Source of the DNA: Serratia bockelmannii
Lineage (GTDB): Bacteria > Pseudomonadota > Gammaproteobacteria > Enterobacterales > Enterobacteriaceae
Reading direction: 5' to 3'
Assembly (NCBI RefSeq): GCF_008011855.1
Contig: NZ_VOUX01000033.1
Coordinates: 682,001-746,000 of the forward strand
DNA length: 64,000 bases
Shown here: positions 44,386 through 54,362 of the stretch, piece after piece
Layout: each line of letters opens with the position of its first letter
Position numbering within the stretch: the first letter of the stretch is position 1
Made by a program: the position numbers and the translations under genes
The notes under the pieces: generated by a model
What the model was told of the DNA's origin: nothing
Database searches by the model: none
What the model saw: only the letters and a program-made list of their open reading frames with translations

Positions 44386-45786
44386 ATGGCAACGATCAGT
44401 TCATTAGGTCTCGGCTCAGGACTCGACCTCAACGGCCTGCTGGATAAGCTGACCAAGGCGGAACAACAGCGCCTGACCCCCTACACCACCAAGCAATCCA
44501 GCTATAACGCCCAGCTGACCGGTTACGGCACGCTCAAAGGCGCATTGGAAAAGTTCGACAACCTCAGCAAGGAGATGGCGAAAGAGGACTTCTTCAAGGC
44601 GACTACCGCCACCGAACATGACGCCTTTAAAATCACCACCAACGCCAAGGCGGTACCGGGCAACTACGTGGTGGAAGTGAACAAACTGGCGCAGGCGCAA
44701 ACCCTGACCACGCAGGCGAAAGTCAGCGATCAAGGCGAAAAATTAGGTAAAGAAGGCATCACCAACCGCTCTCTGACCATCACCGCCGGCAACCCGCCGA
44801 AAGAAACCAAGATCCCGCTCAGCGACGATCAAACCTCTCTGCTTGAGATGCGCGACGCCATCAACGGCGCCAAAGCCGGCGTCACCGCCAGCATCATGCG
44901 CGTCGGCGACAACGACTATCAGCTGGCGATCAGCTCCTCCACCACCGGCGAAAACAACAAGATTTCCCTCCAGGTCGATAACGACGATAAGCTGGGCGAT
45001 ATCCTGAACTACAACGCCACCCGCGGCACCACCACTGCCATGAAGCAGACGGTCGCGCCGCAGGATGCGGAGCTGATGGTGAACGGCACAGCCATCAAGC
45101 GCAGCACCAACTCGATCAGCGATGCCCTGCAGGGCGTTACCATCGATTTGAAAACCAAAACCAAAACCGATGAACCGCAGCACCTGGTGATCAGCGCCAA
45201 CACCGCCGGCACCACCGACAAAATCAAAGAGTGGGTCGATAGCTATAACTCACTGCTGGACACCTTCAACGCACTGTCCAAGTTCACCCCGGTGAAAACC
45301 GGCGAAGCGCCAAACCCCAGCAACGGTCCGCTGCTGGGCGACAACACCCTGCGCGGCGTTCAGTCGTCGATCAAAAGCGCCCTGAGCGCAGCCCAGGATA
45401 ACCCGGATTTGAAAGGCCTGGGCAACCTCGGTATTTCCACCAACACCAAAACCGGCAAGCTGGAAATCGACAGCGCCAAGCTGAAGAAAGCGATGGATGA
45501 GAAGCCGGATCAGGTCAGCAACTTCTTCGTCGGCAACGGCAAAGACACCGGCATGGCCACCGAGATCCACAACCAGATCCAAAGCTACATCAAATCCGGC
45601 GGCATCATCGAGAACTCGACCAAGAGCATCAACACCAACCTCGATCGCCTGAACAGCCAGATCACCACGGTCACCGCCAGCATTCAGAACACCATCGATC
45701 GTTATAAACAACAGTTCGTTCAGCTGGATACCATGATGTCGAAAATGAACGGCACCAGTAACTATTTGGCTCAACAGTTCAAGTAA
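44386..45786 (+). CDS. fliD: Flagellar filament cap protein FliD (HAP2)
   Basis: Forms the cap at the filament tip that guides flagellin folding. 466 residues (E. coli 468). The conserved N-terminus MATISSLGLGSGLDLNGLLDKL is followed by FliD_N, a central variable part and FliD_C. The C-terminal coiled region (SINTNLDRLNSQITTVTASIQNTIDRYKQQFVQLDTMMSKMNGTSNYLAQQF) is typical. AGGAG lies eight bases before the ATG. First gene of fliDST. Confidence 0.96.
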   Translation: MATISSLGLGSGLDLNGLLDKLTKAEQQRLTPYTTKQSSYNAQLTGYGTLKGALEKFDNLSKEMAKEDFFKATTATEHDAFKITTNAKAVPGNYVVEVNKLAQAQTLTTQAKVSDQGEKLGKEGITNRSLTITAGNPPKETKIPLSDDQTSLLEMRDAINGAKAGVTASIMRVGDNDYQLAISSSTTGENNKISLQVDNDDKLGDILNYNATRGTTTAMKQTVAPQDAELMVNGTAIKRSTNSISDALQGVTIDLKTKTKTDEPQHLVISANTAGTTDKIKEWVDSYNSLLDTFNALSKFTPVKTGEAPNPSNGPLLGDNTLRGVQSSIKSALSAAQDNPDLKGLGNLGISTNTKTGKLEIDSAKLKKAMDEKPDQVSNFFVGNGKDTGMATEIHNQIQSYIKSGGIIENSTKSINTNLDRLNSQITTVTASIQNTIDRYKQQFVQLDTMMSKMNGTSNYLAQQFK

Positions 45787-45812
45787 CCCTTTAACAAGGT
45801 AAAGAAAACAGC

Positions 45813-46223
45813 ATGTATAACCGTAGCGGCACTCAGGCCTATGCACAGGTCAGTCTGGAAAGCGGCGCCATGAGCGCCAGCCCGCACCAGTTAATCGTGA
45901 TGTTGTTCGACGGGGCGCTCAGCGCCCTGCTTCGCGCACGCATCCTGATGAACCAGGGCGATATCGCCGGCAAAGGTATGGCGCTGTCCAAAGCCATCAA
46001 CATCATCGACAACGGTCTGAAAAGCGGCCTCGATCCTCAGCAGGGCGGCGAGATCGCCGAAAACCTGGCGGCGTTGTACGACTATATGAAGCGTCGGCTG
46101 ATGCAGGCCAACCTGCACAACGACGAAGCGGCGATCGCCGAAGTGGTCAAACTGCTGGAAAACATCGCCGACGCCTGGCGCCAGATTGGCCCTAACTACC
46201 AACCTTCGCAGGACGCCATGTAA
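45813..46223 (+). CDS. fliS: Flagellin chaperone FliS
   Basis: Cytoplasmic four-helix chaperone that binds the FliC C-terminus before export. 136 residues as in E. coli. It starts with MYNRSGTQAYAQVSLESGAMSASPHQLIVMLFDGAL, the conserved FliS block. The fliT ATG overlaps its stop (TAATG). Confidence 0.96.
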   Translation: MYNRSGTQAYAQVSLESGAMSASPHQLIVMLFDGALSALLRARILMNQGDIAGKGMALSKAINIIDNGLKSGLDPQQGGEIAENLAALYDYMKRRLMQANLHNDEAAIAEVVKLLENIADAWRQIGPNYQPSQDAM

Positions 46224-46591
46224 TGGAACGTCAACAGCAGCTGTTAGCCGCTTATCAACAAATTTATAGCCTGAGCAGCCAGATGATCGCGCTGGCGCAA
46301 ACCGGGCGCTGGGAGGAGCTCGTCGAGCTCGAATTCGCTTACGTGACGGCGGTGGAAAAAACCGCCGCCTTCACCGGGCAAGCCGGCCCGTCAATGGCGC
46401 TGCAGGAAATGCTGCGCAATAAGCTGCAACAGATCCTCGACAACGAAACCGAGCTCAAACGTCTGTTACAGCAGCGGATGGATGAGCTGAAGATGCTGAT
46501 CGAACAGTCCACGCGCCAGAACGTGGTCAACAATACCTACGGCCAGTTTCATGATCGTGCGCTGTTGCTGGGGGAACCACAGGTCCGATAA
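46223..46591 (+). CDS. fliT: Flagellar chaperone and FlhDC antagonist FliT
   Basis: Helical chaperone for FliD and inhibitor of FlhD4C2 (known in Salmonella). 122 residues, all helical in appearance, with LLAAYQQIYSLSSQMIALAQTGRWEELVELE at the N-terminus and LKRLLQQRMDELKMLIEQS toward the end. Sequence conservation in this family is low, so the operon position carries much of the weight. Confidence 0.93.
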   Translation: MERQQQLLAAYQQIYSLSSQMIALAQTGRWEELVELEFAYVTAVEKTAAFTGQAGPSMALQEMLRNKLQQILDNETELKRLLQQRMDELKMLIEQSTRQNVVNNTYGQFHDRALLLGEPQVR

Positions 46592-46667
46592 GATCGACAA
46601 TACTGACGAAAATGGATTAAATAGCACTATGCGCTATTACTCTCGGGTTACGTTAGGATATTAATCT

Positions 46668-46787
46668 ATGGCATTTGAATTATTCAGTTTATGGGTAATT
46701 GGTAAAATGCGCGCTTCGAGCCTGGCTCTCACTTTAATGGATAAACATTATCCCGACACGGACGTTTTCTGTTCAGCAGGAAATTGA
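46668..46787 (+). CDS. Small ORF of 39 codons, unknown
   Basis: MAFELFSLWVIGKMRASSLA begins a 39-residue frame ending at 46787. AGGA lies nine bases before the ATG. It fills much of the 308-base gap between fliT and the AraC-type gene on the same strand. Composition is plausible for a protein (mixed hydrophobic and acidic) but no family is recognised. The rest of the gap is AT-rich and probably holds the AraC-gene promoter. Confidence 0.35.
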   Translation: MAFELFSLWVIGKMRASSLALTLMDKHYPDTDVFCSAGN

Positions 46788-46899
46788 TTTTTGATAGATA
46801 AAACACGCCGCTGTGTTTCACGGCCCATGGAAAAATGTTGCTCCAACGCGGATCAAAGCGTAAAGATATTCTCAGATAATGGCTGCGAAATGAATATCG

Positions 46900-47760
46900 A
46901 TGGAACGTACAATTAATCTCTGTCCAGGAATTGGCGCCTCAGCGCACATCATTCAGCATACTGAATTATTATTCCCTTCAGTCTATTTTGAGCAACCACA
47001 TCTGTATCTGATACAACAAGGCCATAAGCGCGTACGCTGGCAACAACACGAGGTGGTGGCTCATGCCGGCGAGCTGTTGATTATCGACGGGGGGCAAACG
47101 GTGGATATTATTAATGGCCCATCCGCAGAAGGTGTTTTCAGCTGCCAGTTGCTGACCTGCGATCCACGGCTGCTCACGATTCAGCCTCCGGCTGAGGAAG
47201 CGCCGACGCCAATGCCGTTCGATGCCGTCCTGGCGCTGCGCAACCTGCCCTGCGCCCTGAAGCACAGTTTTGAGACGACCAGCCTGGCGCTGGCGCTCCG
47301 GCAGCGGTTTCCCACCATCATCGTGCGGCACAAAATGCTGGAAATTCTGCTGTGGCTGGCCCAGTTCGGCATTCGCTTCATCCACAACGAAGCCAAAGAC
47401 CTCACCCAACGCGTGCGTCGCTGCCTGGCAACCGATCCGCACAGCATTTGGACGGCGGCCAAAGTGGCGGAGAGCCTGTCGATGAGTGAAGTGATGCTGC
47501 GCCGCAAACTGTCGATGGAAAATACCGCATTGCGTAATCTGATGATCGACGTGCGCATGAGTAGCGCGCTGGCCCTGCTGCAGTCGACCGACTGGCCGAT
47601 CTCCGCCATTGCGCAACATGTCGGCTATGAAAGCGCATCACGTTTCGCCGAACGTTTTCGCAAACGTTTCGGTTTCGCCCCTACCGCTATTCGCGGTCAT
47701 CAAAGGATTATGGAACCCGGCTCTCAAGGCATTGAGTCGCTGGTCGCCGGAGAAACCTAA
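46900..47760 (+). CDS. AraC-family transcriptional regulator
   Basis: 286-residue regulator. The C-terminal third has two helix-turn-helix units: TAAKVAESLSMSEVMLRRKLSMENTALRNLMIDVRM, then WPISAIAQHVGYESASRFAERFRKRFGFAPTAIRG, the classic AraC signature. The N-terminal half is a cupin-like sensing domain (PSVYFEQPHLYLIQQGHKRVRWQQHEVVAHAGELLIIDGG). It is not flagellar by sequence although embedded between flagellar operons. Effector and targets unknown. Confidence 0.88.
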   Translation: MERTINLCPGIGASAHIIQHTELLFPSVYFEQPHLYLIQQGHKRVRWQQHEVVAHAGELLIIDGGQTVDIINGPSAEGVFSCQLLTCDPRLLTIQPPAEEAPTPMPFDAVLALRNLPCALKHSFETTSLALALRQRFPTIIVRHKMLEILLWLAQFGIRFIHNEAKDLTQRVRRCLATDPHSIWTAAKVAESLSMSEVMLRRKLSMENTALRNLMIDVRMSSALALLQSTDWPISAIAQHVGYESASRFAERFRKRFGFAPTAIRGHQRIMEPGSQGIESLVAGET

Positions 47761-47861
47761 ATAGACGCGTAACAAAATGGCTTTATTTGACACAGATCCC
47801 TAACGATTGTCACACCGCCGAGATACGCTACGCAACGTTCATCCGCCGAAGAGCGAAATAA

Positions 47862-47972
47862 ATGATGCGTAATGAAAAGCGATTATTTTCTCTAGCAATC
47901 ACGTTGTTGGGGCTGTGGCTGTTGGTATTGTTGTATGAAGAAGACATGATGCGTTTACTTGCCGCACAATAA
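47862..47972 (+). CDS. Micro-ORF, 36-residue single-span membrane protein
   Basis: MMRNEKRLFSLAITLLGLWL... : a short basic head, one hydrophobic segment of about 18 residues and an amphipathic tail with acidic residues, giving a likely N-in topology. GAAGAG lies about eight bases upstream. It faces a similar micro-ORF on the other strand 32 bases away. No family recognised. Confidence 0.45.
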   Translation: MMRNEKRLFSLAITLLGLWLLVLLYEEDMMRLLAAQ

Positions 47973-48004
47973 AACGGCCAGGCTTTTTATCGCCTGGTCA
48001 GACT

Positions 48005-48100
48005 TCAGTCCAGTTTAACCAGAACGCCAATTAATACGGCAAGTACCGTCAGCATTAAAATACTGATCAGACGCCATCTGGATTCGCTTTTCGTGCTCAT
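48005..48100 (-). CDS. Micro-ORF, 31-residue single-span membrane protein
   Basis: MSTKSESRWRLISILMLTVL...: a polar, basic head followed by about 19 hydrophobic residues and a short KLD tail. GAGGCAGG lies seven bases before the ATG, a good ribosome site. It lies downstream of the LysR gene on the same strand, with about 140 bases between. Function unknown. Confidence 0.45.
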   Translation of the reverse strand: MSTKSESRWRLISILMLTVLAVLIGVLVKLD

Positions 48101-48239
48101 TGACCTGCCTCGAATAATAACCCTACTAATCAGGCTATAATAAACGGTCACCTGCGTATTCAATAAGCCTGACAGCACCGTTTTCGCCCCTCTATTCGGT
48201 AGATTAGCGCCCATTCCTTGTCGGTTGCGACACCGGCCA

Positions 48240-49169
48240 TTAGCACGGCAATACCGGTGGTGCCACAAGCGCCAATTTCCCCGGTAGCTCCGCCACCAGT
48301 TTTTCCACCGCCAGCCGCACCTTGAGCGGCTGGTAAGGCATATAGGGCCACACGGCATTCACCGGAAAACTGAGGCTGGATCCACCGCGCATGATTTCCA
48401 CCAGCGTCCCTGCCATCAGCCGCTCGCGTACCAGCCACTCCGGCAGCCAGGCAATACCGGCTCCGGCGGAAACGGCATCGACGATCCCCTGCATGTCATC
48501 CATCATCATCTTGGCCGGTGGCCTGAACGACTGCAGCTCACCGTTTTCGCCGCGAAGTTGCCAGGGCAACACGGCGCCGGCGTGCAGATACCCCACCGCC
48601 TGGTGTTGGCTTAACGCGTCCAGCGTGCTCGGTTCACCACTGCGCCGCAGGTAGTCGGGCGAGGCGCACAGCAGCATGCCGTGTTCGCCCAAGCGCCGGG
48701 CAACCAAACTGCCGCTGTCCGCCAGTTCGCCGATGCGAACCGCCAGATCGAACCCCTCATCGATCAGATCGATCCTGCGGTCGTTGAACGAAATTTCCAG
48801 CGTCAGTAAGGGATGCTCATTCGCCAGTGCCGTCATCAAGGGTGCAATGCACAGATGGCCGAACAACACCGGCATCGAGATCCTGAGCCGGCCTCGGACC
48901 TGCATCTTGCCACTGTCCAACTGGTTTTCCGCCGCCTGAACGTTCGCCAACGCCTGCCGGCAGTGCTCGTAGTACAACGCCCCTTCATCCGTCAGGCTCA
49001 GGCTGCGCGTCGTGCGCATAAACAACATCACGCCCAGCCGCGCCTCCAGACGCGACACGATTTTGCTGACCGCAGAACGTGTCAGATGCAGTTTTTCTGC
49101 GGCGGCGGCAAAACTGCCGCCTTCCGCTACGGCAACAAACGCCGGCAGTGCGCTGAGATCGCTTTTCAT
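48240..49169 (-). CDS. LysR-family regulator, probably of azoR
   Basis: 309-residue LysR-type regulator with the N-terminal winged helix (FVAVAEGGSFAAAAEKLHLTRSAVSKIVSRLEARLGVMLFMRTTRSLSLT) and a two-lobe effector domain. It is divergent from the azoreductase gene with 128 bases between. LysR proteins commonly control the divergent neighbour, so regulation of azoR by a quinone or electrophile signal is a reasonable inference. Confidence 0.9.
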   Translation of the reverse strand: MKSDLSALPAFVAVAEGGSFAAAAEKLHLTRSAVSKIVSRLEARLGVMLFMRTTRSLSLTDEGALYYEHCRQALANVQAAENQLDSGKMQVRGRLRISMPVLFGHLCIAPLMTALANEHPLLTLEISFNDRRIDLIDEGFDLAVRIGELADSGSLVARRLGEHGMLLCASPDYLRRSGEPSTLDALSQHQAVGYLHAGAVLPWQLRGENGELQSFRPPAKMMMDDMQGIVDAVSAGAGIAWLPEWLVRERLMAGTLVEIMRGGSSLSFPVNAVWPYMPYQPLKVRLAVEKLVAELPGKLALVAPPVLPC

Positions 49170-49297
49170 CTTAATGCTTCCAAATTGGAATCAATCAAGT
49201 GAAAACCTATCACCACTGGTGAGAATCAGGCAATGGTAACCTGCAGTCATTCCGGAGTCCCGGTGAAAACCACAGATTACCGTCAGAGGACAACAGC

Positions 49298-49897
49298 ATG
49301 AAAAAAATACTGGTACTCAAATCCAGCATTATGGGAAACGACTCGCAGACCAATAACCTGATTGACCACTATCTGGCGGCGCGTCGGGCCAAAGGATATG
49401 AAGATCAGATCGTCGAACACGATTTGACGGCCTTGGATCTGCCGGTATTGGACGGCGAGCTGTTCGATGCGCTGCGAGGCGCAGAAAACACCAGTCAACG
49501 CGCCAAAGCGGCGGTGGCGCTTTCCGATCGGCTGATTGCCGAACTGAAAGGGAGCGATATGCTGCTGATCGGGGCACCAATGTACAACCTCAATGTACCA
49601 ACCCAGCTGAAAAACTGGTTCGATCTGGTGGCCCGCGCCCGGGTAACGTTCAACTATACCGCCACCTACCCGGTCGGGTTGGTCGAGGGCGTCAATGCGC
49701 TGGTATTCAGTTCACGCGGCGGCGTACACGCCGGCCAGCCGACCGACGCCGTGACGCCGTACCTGCGCTCGGTGATGGGGCTGATGGGGATCGGCGACGT
49801 GCAGTTTATCTATGCCGAAGGGCTGGATATGAAACCGCACGGCCTCGCTCAGGGGTTGGCGAACGCCCGCGAGCGGATCGCAGAATTGGCAGGCTGA
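49298..49897 (+). CDS. azoR: FMN-dependent NADH:quinone oxidoreductase / azoreductase AzoR
   Basis: Flavodoxin-like enzyme that reduces quinones and azo dyes with NADH. 199 residues (E. coli AzoR 201), with KKILVLKSSIMGNDSQTNNL at the FMN phosphate site and the family motif GAPMYNLNVPTQLKNWFDLVARARVTF. Later FSSRGGVHAG contacts the flavin. The frequent SSxxG of AzoR reads KSSIMG here. A strong terminator lies 120 bases downstream. Confidence 0.92.
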   Translation: MKKILVLKSSIMGNDSQTNNLIDHYLAARRAKGYEDQIVEHDLTALDLPVLDGELFDALRGAENTSQRAKAAVALSDRLIAELKGSDMLLIGAPMYNLNVPTQLKNWFDLVARARVTFNYTATYPVGLVEGVNALVFSSRGGVHAGQPTDAVTPYLRSVMGLMGIGDVQFIYAEGLDMKPHGLAQGLANARERIAELAG

Positions 49898-50019
49898 AGC
49901 AAACGCACAGCAGCATTGATTTGTTATAACATAACAAATATGATAACCGCGTCGGCACCACTTCGAGCGGGCGTCGACGCTCCTACATCACATACATAAA
50001 TGTTTTATCGCACCTTCAG

Positions 50020-50047
50020 CCAGCTATTTCGATAGCTGGTTTTTTTT
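50020..50047 (+). terminator. azoR terminator
   Basis: Stem CCAGCTAT/ATAGCTGG with TTCG tetraloop and eight Ts. Confidence 0.95.
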
Positions 50048-50070
50048 GCCTATTGGCTGAAGTCGTGACT

Positions 50071-50274
50071 TCAGTATTGCCGGGCAGCGCGTTTCATTTC
50101 TCGCTCGCCGGGCGACTGCGTTTTCACCGACAGTGGCGCGACAAACGCTTTCCATTCTTTGCCGGCGTCCTGATGAGCCGCATTTTTTTGTGCCGATGAA
50201 TAGTCATCGTTTTGCCCGGCGCATCCAGACAACGCCATGATACCCAGAGCAAGATACAGCGATTTGTACATCAT
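50071..50274 (-). CDS. Small lipoprotein of unknown function
   Basis: 67 residues starting at tandem ATGs (50274/50271). The signal peptide MMYKSLYLALGIMALSGC ends in lipobox LSGC; the mature part is about 50 polar residues (AGQNDDYSSAQKNAAHQDAG). An AGG directly precedes the start, so the second ATG may be used. It lies between azoR and fliE. In E. coli a lipoprotein gene (yedD) is also near fliE, but I do not claim orthology. Confidence 0.75.
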   Translation of the reverse strand: MMYKSLYLALGIMALSGCAGQNDDYSSAQKNAAHQDAGKEWKAFVAPLSVKTQSPGEREMKRAARQY

Positions 50275-50351
50275 CCTATCCCGATAAATGACCGTCGCTA
50301 TAGGGTAACAGCGCCGACCCAAATTTCACTGAAAAATGATCGGCACGTTCA

Positions 50352-50666
50352 TCACACCGGCATATTCATAATATCCTGGTAGGCCGCCACCAGCTTGTTG
50401 CGCACCTGTACGCCCAGCTGTAAAGACACCGACGATTTCTGCAGATCGACCATCACATCGTTCAGGCTGATGCCCGGCACGCCCAGTTCGAAATCCTGCG
50501 CCTGTTTGCGCGCCGTTTGCTGGGTCTCGCTGATCTTGCCGAGCGCCGCGGTCAGTTCGCTGGCGAAGCTGACGCCCTGCGGCGCCGCATTCTGCCCCAT
50601 CTTGCCGGCCTGAACTGCCATGGTCTGCATCTGCTGCAGTACCCCTTCAATGCCCTGAATCGCCAT
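50352..50666 (-). CDS. fliE: Flagellar hook-basal body protein FliE
   Basis: Junction protein between the MS ring and proximal rod, also needed for export. 104 residues, the E. coli length, from ATG 50666 with GAGG five bases upstream. Conserved C-terminus: [43 protein letters not shown]. Divergent from fliF. Confidence 0.96.
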   Translation of the reverse strand: MAIQGIEGVLQQMQTMAVQAGKMGQNAAPQGVSFASELTAALGKISETQQTARKQAQDFELGVPGISLNDVMVDLQKSSVSLQLGVQVRNKLVAAYQDIMNMPV

Positions 50667-50981
50667 CTGATCCTCAATCATCTCGTCTCGCCGGGTGACG
50701 TTTTCACCCTGCACTTCTCCAATGATGCACACCCTAGCACAGCGTTTTCAGACCTAAAGCGGTTAATTAACTGCAAAAAACCCGGCTTATCGGGCAATCG
50801 GAATCGTCTGATAAGGCGAATAATGGCCTGCCCAGAAATGGGAGCGCCGCTATTTAGAAGATATGTGTATCAGGGAGTCTGTTTTGTCACACAACGCTAA
50901 CCATACCGTTCATCAGCCTGGCAGGGAGCTGCTCAGCGGCCCATACGGGATCGTGAGCGCCATTGAAGGACGAGACCTAAA
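50667..50981. promoter_or_regulatory. fliE-fliF divergent region
   Basis: 315 bases between two flagellar class 2 genes. FlhDC-dependent promoters are expected here in both directions, but I cannot place the binding sites by eye. Confidence 0.5.
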
Positions 50982-52676
50982 ATGAGTGCTTCGATAACCG
51001 CCGGCGAAAGCCGCGACAACGGCCTGCAAGCCATCTGGAATCGTCTGCGCGCCAACCCGAAAATTCCGTTGCTGGTCGCCGCTTCCGCCGCGATCGCGAT
51101 CGTCGTCGCGCTGCTGTTGTGGGTGAAAAGCCCCGACTACCGCGTGCTGTACAGCAATCTGAACGACCGCGACGGCGGCGCCATCGTCACCCAGCTGACG
51201 CAGATGAATATCCCTTATCGCTTTGCCGAAAATGGCGCAGCGCTGCTGATCCCGGCGGAAAAAGTGCATGAAACCCGTCTGCGCCTCGCGCAGCAAGGGC
51301 TGCCGAAAGGCGGCGCCGTCGGTTTCGAACTGCTGGATCAGGAAAAATTCGGCATCAGCCAGTTCAGCGAGCAGATCAACTATCAGCGCGCCCTTGAAGG
51401 CGAGCTGTCGCGCACCATCGAGTCGCTGGGGCCGGTGCAAAACGCCCGCGTTCACCTGGCGTTGCCGAAACCTTCGCTGTTCGTACGCGAACAGAAATCC
51501 CCTTCCGCGTCGGTGACGCTGACCCTGCAACCCGGCCGTGCGCTGGACGACGGCCAGATCAACGCCATCGTTTATATGGTGTCGAGCAGCGTCGCCGGCC
51601 TGCCGCCGGGCAACGTGACCGTGGTCGACCAGGCTGGCCGCCTGCTGACGCAGTCCGACGGCACCGGGCGCGATCTCAACGCCTCGCAGCTGAAATACGC
51701 CAACGAAGTGGAAAATGGCTTCCAGCGCCGCATCGAGGCGATCCTCGCCCCGGTGGTCGGCAGCGCCAACGTGCGCGCGCAGGTCACGGCGCAGATCGAC
51801 TTCGCCACGCGCGAACAAACCGATGAACAGTACCAACCTAACCAACAGCCTGACAAAGCCGCTATTCGCTCTCAGCAAACCAGCCTGAGCGAGCAGATCG
51901 GCGGGCCACAGGTGGGCGGCGTGCCAGGCGCGCTGTCCAATCAGCCAAGCGCACCGGCCACCGCGCCGATTGAGACCGCCAAGCCGGCCAACGCCGCAGG
52001 CAACAATGCCACCGCGCAAAACGCCGCAACCACCCGCAGCGCGGCGGCCAACGGCGTACCGCAAAATACCCGTCGCGACGCGACCACCAACTACGAACTC
52101 GACCGCACCATTCGCCACACCCAGCAAAAAGCCGGCACCGTGCAGCGTCTGTCGGTCGCCGTGGTAGTCAACTACCTCGGCGTAGATAAAGACGGCAAAC
52201 CGCAGCCGATGAGCAAAGAGCAGTTGGCGCAGATCGAAGCGCTGGTGCGTGAAGCGATGGGCTACTCCAGCAGCCGTGGCGATACCCTGAACGTGGTCAA
52301 CACGCCGTTTACCGACAGTCAGGTGACCGGTGGCGAACTGCCGTTCTGGCAAAGCCAGTCGTTTATCGATCGCCTGATCGACGCGGGCCGCTATCTGCTG
52401 GTGCTGCTGGTGGCCTGGCTGCTGTGGCGCAAACTGGTGCGGCCACAGCTGCAACAGCGCCAGGCGGCGCAACAGGCCGCCATCGCCGCCGCCAATGCCC
52501 CTGCCGCCAAACCGGCCGACAGCGGCAAACCGAGCAACGAGGAGCTGGCGCAGCGTCGTAAATCGCAGCAGCGCGTCAGCGCAGAAGTCCAGAGCCAGCG
52601 GATCCGCGATCTGGCTGATAAAGACCCACGCGTGGTCGCTCTGGTAATCCGCCAATGGATGAGTAACGAGATATGA
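50982..52676 (+). CDS. fliF: Flagellar MS-ring protein FliF
   Basis: Forms the membrane-supramembrane ring on which the motor and export gate assemble. 564 residues (E. coli 552). Membrane segments are near 25-45 ([19 protein letters not shown]) and 470-488 ([13 protein letters not shown]). Periplasmic ring-building motifs and a low-complexity Ala/Pro/Asn linker (about 300-355) lie between. The C-terminal tail ([24 protein letters not shown]) binds FliG. The stop overlaps the fliG start (ATGA). Confidence 0.96.
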   Translation: MSASITAGESRDNGLQAIWNRLRANPKIPLLVAASAAIAIVVALLLWVKSPDYRVLYSNLNDRDGGAIVTQLTQMNIPYRFAENGAALLIPAEKVHETRLRLAQQGLPKGGAVGFELLDQEKFGISQFSEQINYQRALEGELSRTIESLGPVQNARVHLALPKPSLFVREQKSPSASVTLTLQPGRALDDGQINAIVYMVSSSVAGLPPGNVTVVDQAGRLLTQSDGTGRDLNASQLKYANEVENGFQRRIEAILAPVVGSANVRAQVTAQIDFATREQTDEQYQPNQQPDKAAIRSQQTSLSEQIGGPQVGGVPGALSNQPSAPATAPIETAKPANAAGNNATAQNAATTRSAAANGVPQNTRRDATTNYELDRTIRHTQQKAGTVQRLSVAVVVNYLGVDKDGKPQPMSKEQLAQIEALVREAMGYSSSRGDTLNVVNTPFTDSQVTGGELPFWQSQSFIDRLIDAGRYLLVLLVAWLLWRKLVRPQLQQRQAAQQAAIAAANAPAAKPADSGKPSNEELAQRRKSQQRVSAEVQSQRIRDLADKDPRVVALVIRQWMSNEI

Positions 52677-53665
52677 GCCTGACCGGAACCGACAAAAGCG
52701 CCATCTTGCTGATGACGCTGGGTGAAGATCGCGCGGCGGAGGTGTTCAAGCACCTCTCCTCGCGCGAAGTACAGCTGCTGAGCGGCACCATGGCCGGCAT
52801 GAGCCAGGTTTCGCACAAACAGCTCGGCGAAGTACTGACCGAGTTTGAAGACGACGCCGAGCAATACGCGGCGCTGAGCGTCAACGCCAGCGACTATCTG
52901 CGCTCGGTGCTGGTCAAGGCCCTGGGCGAAGAGCGCGCCGCCAGCCTGCTGGAAGACATTCTCGAATCGCGCGAGACCACCACCGGCATGGAAACGCTCA
53001 ACTTTATGGAGCCGCAGAGCGCTGCCGATCTGATCCGCGACGAACACCCGCAGATCATCGCCACTATTCTGGTGCACCTCAAACGCGGCCAGGCGGCGGA
53101 TATCCTGGCCCTGTTCGACGAACGTCTGCGCAACGACGTGATGCTGCGTATCGCCACCTTCGGCGGCGTGCAGCCGGCGGCGTTGGCGGAGCTGACCGAA
53201 GTGCTGAACAACCTGCTCGACGGCCAGAACCTCAAGCGCAGCAAAATGGGCGGGGTGCGCACCGCCGCCGAGATCATCAACCTGATGAAAACCCAGCAGG
53301 AAGAAGCGGTCATCGACGCGATGCGCGAATACGACGGCGAGCTGGCGCAGAAGATCATCGACGAGATGTTCCTGTTCGAAAACCTGGTGGAAGTCGACGA
53401 TCGCAGCATCCAGCGTCTGCTGCAGGAAGTGGAAGGCGAGTCGCTGCTGATCGCATTGAAAGGCGCCGAACAGCCGCTGCGCGAGAAGTTCCTCAAGAAC
53501 ATGTCGCAACGCGCCGCCGACATCCTGCGCGACGATCTGGCCAACCGTGGGCCGGTGCGCATGTCGCAGGTGGAGAACGAGCAGAAAGCCATCCTGTTGG
53601 TAGTAAGACGCCTGGCGGAAACCGGCGAAATGATCATTGGCGGCGGCGAGGACACCTATGTCTGA
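52673..53665 (+). CDS. fliG: Flagellar motor switch protein FliG
   Basis: Rotor protein that carries the torque-generating charged helix. 330 residues (E. coli 331). [15 protein letters not shown] is the middle-domain EHPQ motif that binds FliM. The C-terminal ring has [31 protein letters not shown], with the torque residues just before it in [18 protein letters not shown] overlaps the fliF stop. Confidence 0.97.
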   Translation: MSLTGTDKSAILLMTLGEDRAAEVFKHLSSREVQLLSGTMAGMSQVSHKQLGEVLTEFEDDAEQYAALSVNASDYLRSVLVKALGEERAASLLEDILESRETTTGMETLNFMEPQSAADLIRDEHPQIIATILVHLKRGQAADILALFDERLRNDVMLRIATFGGVQPAALAELTEVLNNLLDGQNLKRSKMGGVRTAAEIINLMKTQQEEAVIDAMREYDGELAQKIIDEMFLFENLVEVDDRSIQRLLQEVEGESLLIALKGAEQPLREKFLKNMSQRAADILRDDLANRGPVRMSQVENEQKAILLVVRRLAETGEMIIGGGEDTYV

Positions 53666-54362
53666 TCGCATTAACACCCTGCCCTGGCAGCCCTGGTCGC
53701 TCAACGATTTGGGTGAACAGAAACCGGCGTTCGACCTGCCGCCGCTGCCGGATCTCGAACAAAGCGATCCGTCGCCGGACGCGCAGGCCGAATTGCAACA
53801 GCAGCTGGCGACGCTGCGGCTGCAGGCTGAGCAACAGGGCCAGCAGTTGGGCTATGCCGACGGCCAGCAAAAAGGCTATGAAGCCGGTTTTCAGTCCGGT
53901 CTGGAAGAAGGCCGTCAGCAAGGGCTGCTGGAAGCGCAGCAGCAGCAACAGCCGCTGACCGCCCACTGGCAGCAGTTGGTTACCGAATTCCAGCACACGC
54001 TGGACGCGCTCGACAGCGTGATCGCTTCACGGTTGATGCAGCTGGCGTTGACCGCCGCCAAACAGGTGCTGGGCCAGCCGCCGGTGTGCGACGGCACCGC
54101 CCTGCTCGCGCAGATCCAACAGCTGATCCAGCAGGAGCCGATGTTCAACGGTAAGCCGCAGCTGCGGGTCCACCCGGACGACTACCCCCGCGTCGAGCAA
54201 CAGTTGGGGGTTACCCTCAGCCTGCACGGCTGGCGCCTTTTGGCGGACGGCGAACTGCATCCGGGCGGCTGCAAGGTCAGCGCCGAGGAAGGCGATCTCG
54301 ACGCCAGCCTGGCGACGCGCTGGCATGAACTGTGCCGCCTGGCGGCACCGGGAGAAGTCTGA
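53658..54362 (+). CDS. fliH: Flagellar export ATPase regulator FliH
   Basis: Peripheral stalk protein that holds the export ATPase FliI at the C-ring. 234 residues from ATG 53658, which overlaps the fliG end by eight bases and has GAGG upstream. A Gln-rich region includes Gly-repeat helices ([31 protein letters not shown]), the GxxxG pattern typical of FliH, followed by the conserved C-terminal domain. Confidence 0.95.
   Translation: MSDRINTLPWQPWSLNDLGEQKPAFDLPPLPDLEQSDPSPDAQAELQQQLATLRLQAEQQGQQLGYADGQQKGYEAGFQSGLEEGRQQGLLEAQQQQQPLTAHWQQLVTEFQHTLDALDSVIASRLMQLALTAAKQVLGQPPVCDGTALLAQIQQLIQQEPMFNGKPQLRVHPDDYPRVEQQLGVTLSLHGWRLLADGELHPGGCKVSAEEGDLDASLATRWHELCRLAAPGEV

Noticed and set aside
50913-52655. 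580-codon open frame on the minus strand opposite fliF
   Set aside because: Shadow frame in GC-rich coding sequence; the translation is Ala/Gly/Arg/His-rich with no domain, and fliF on the other strand is unmistakable.
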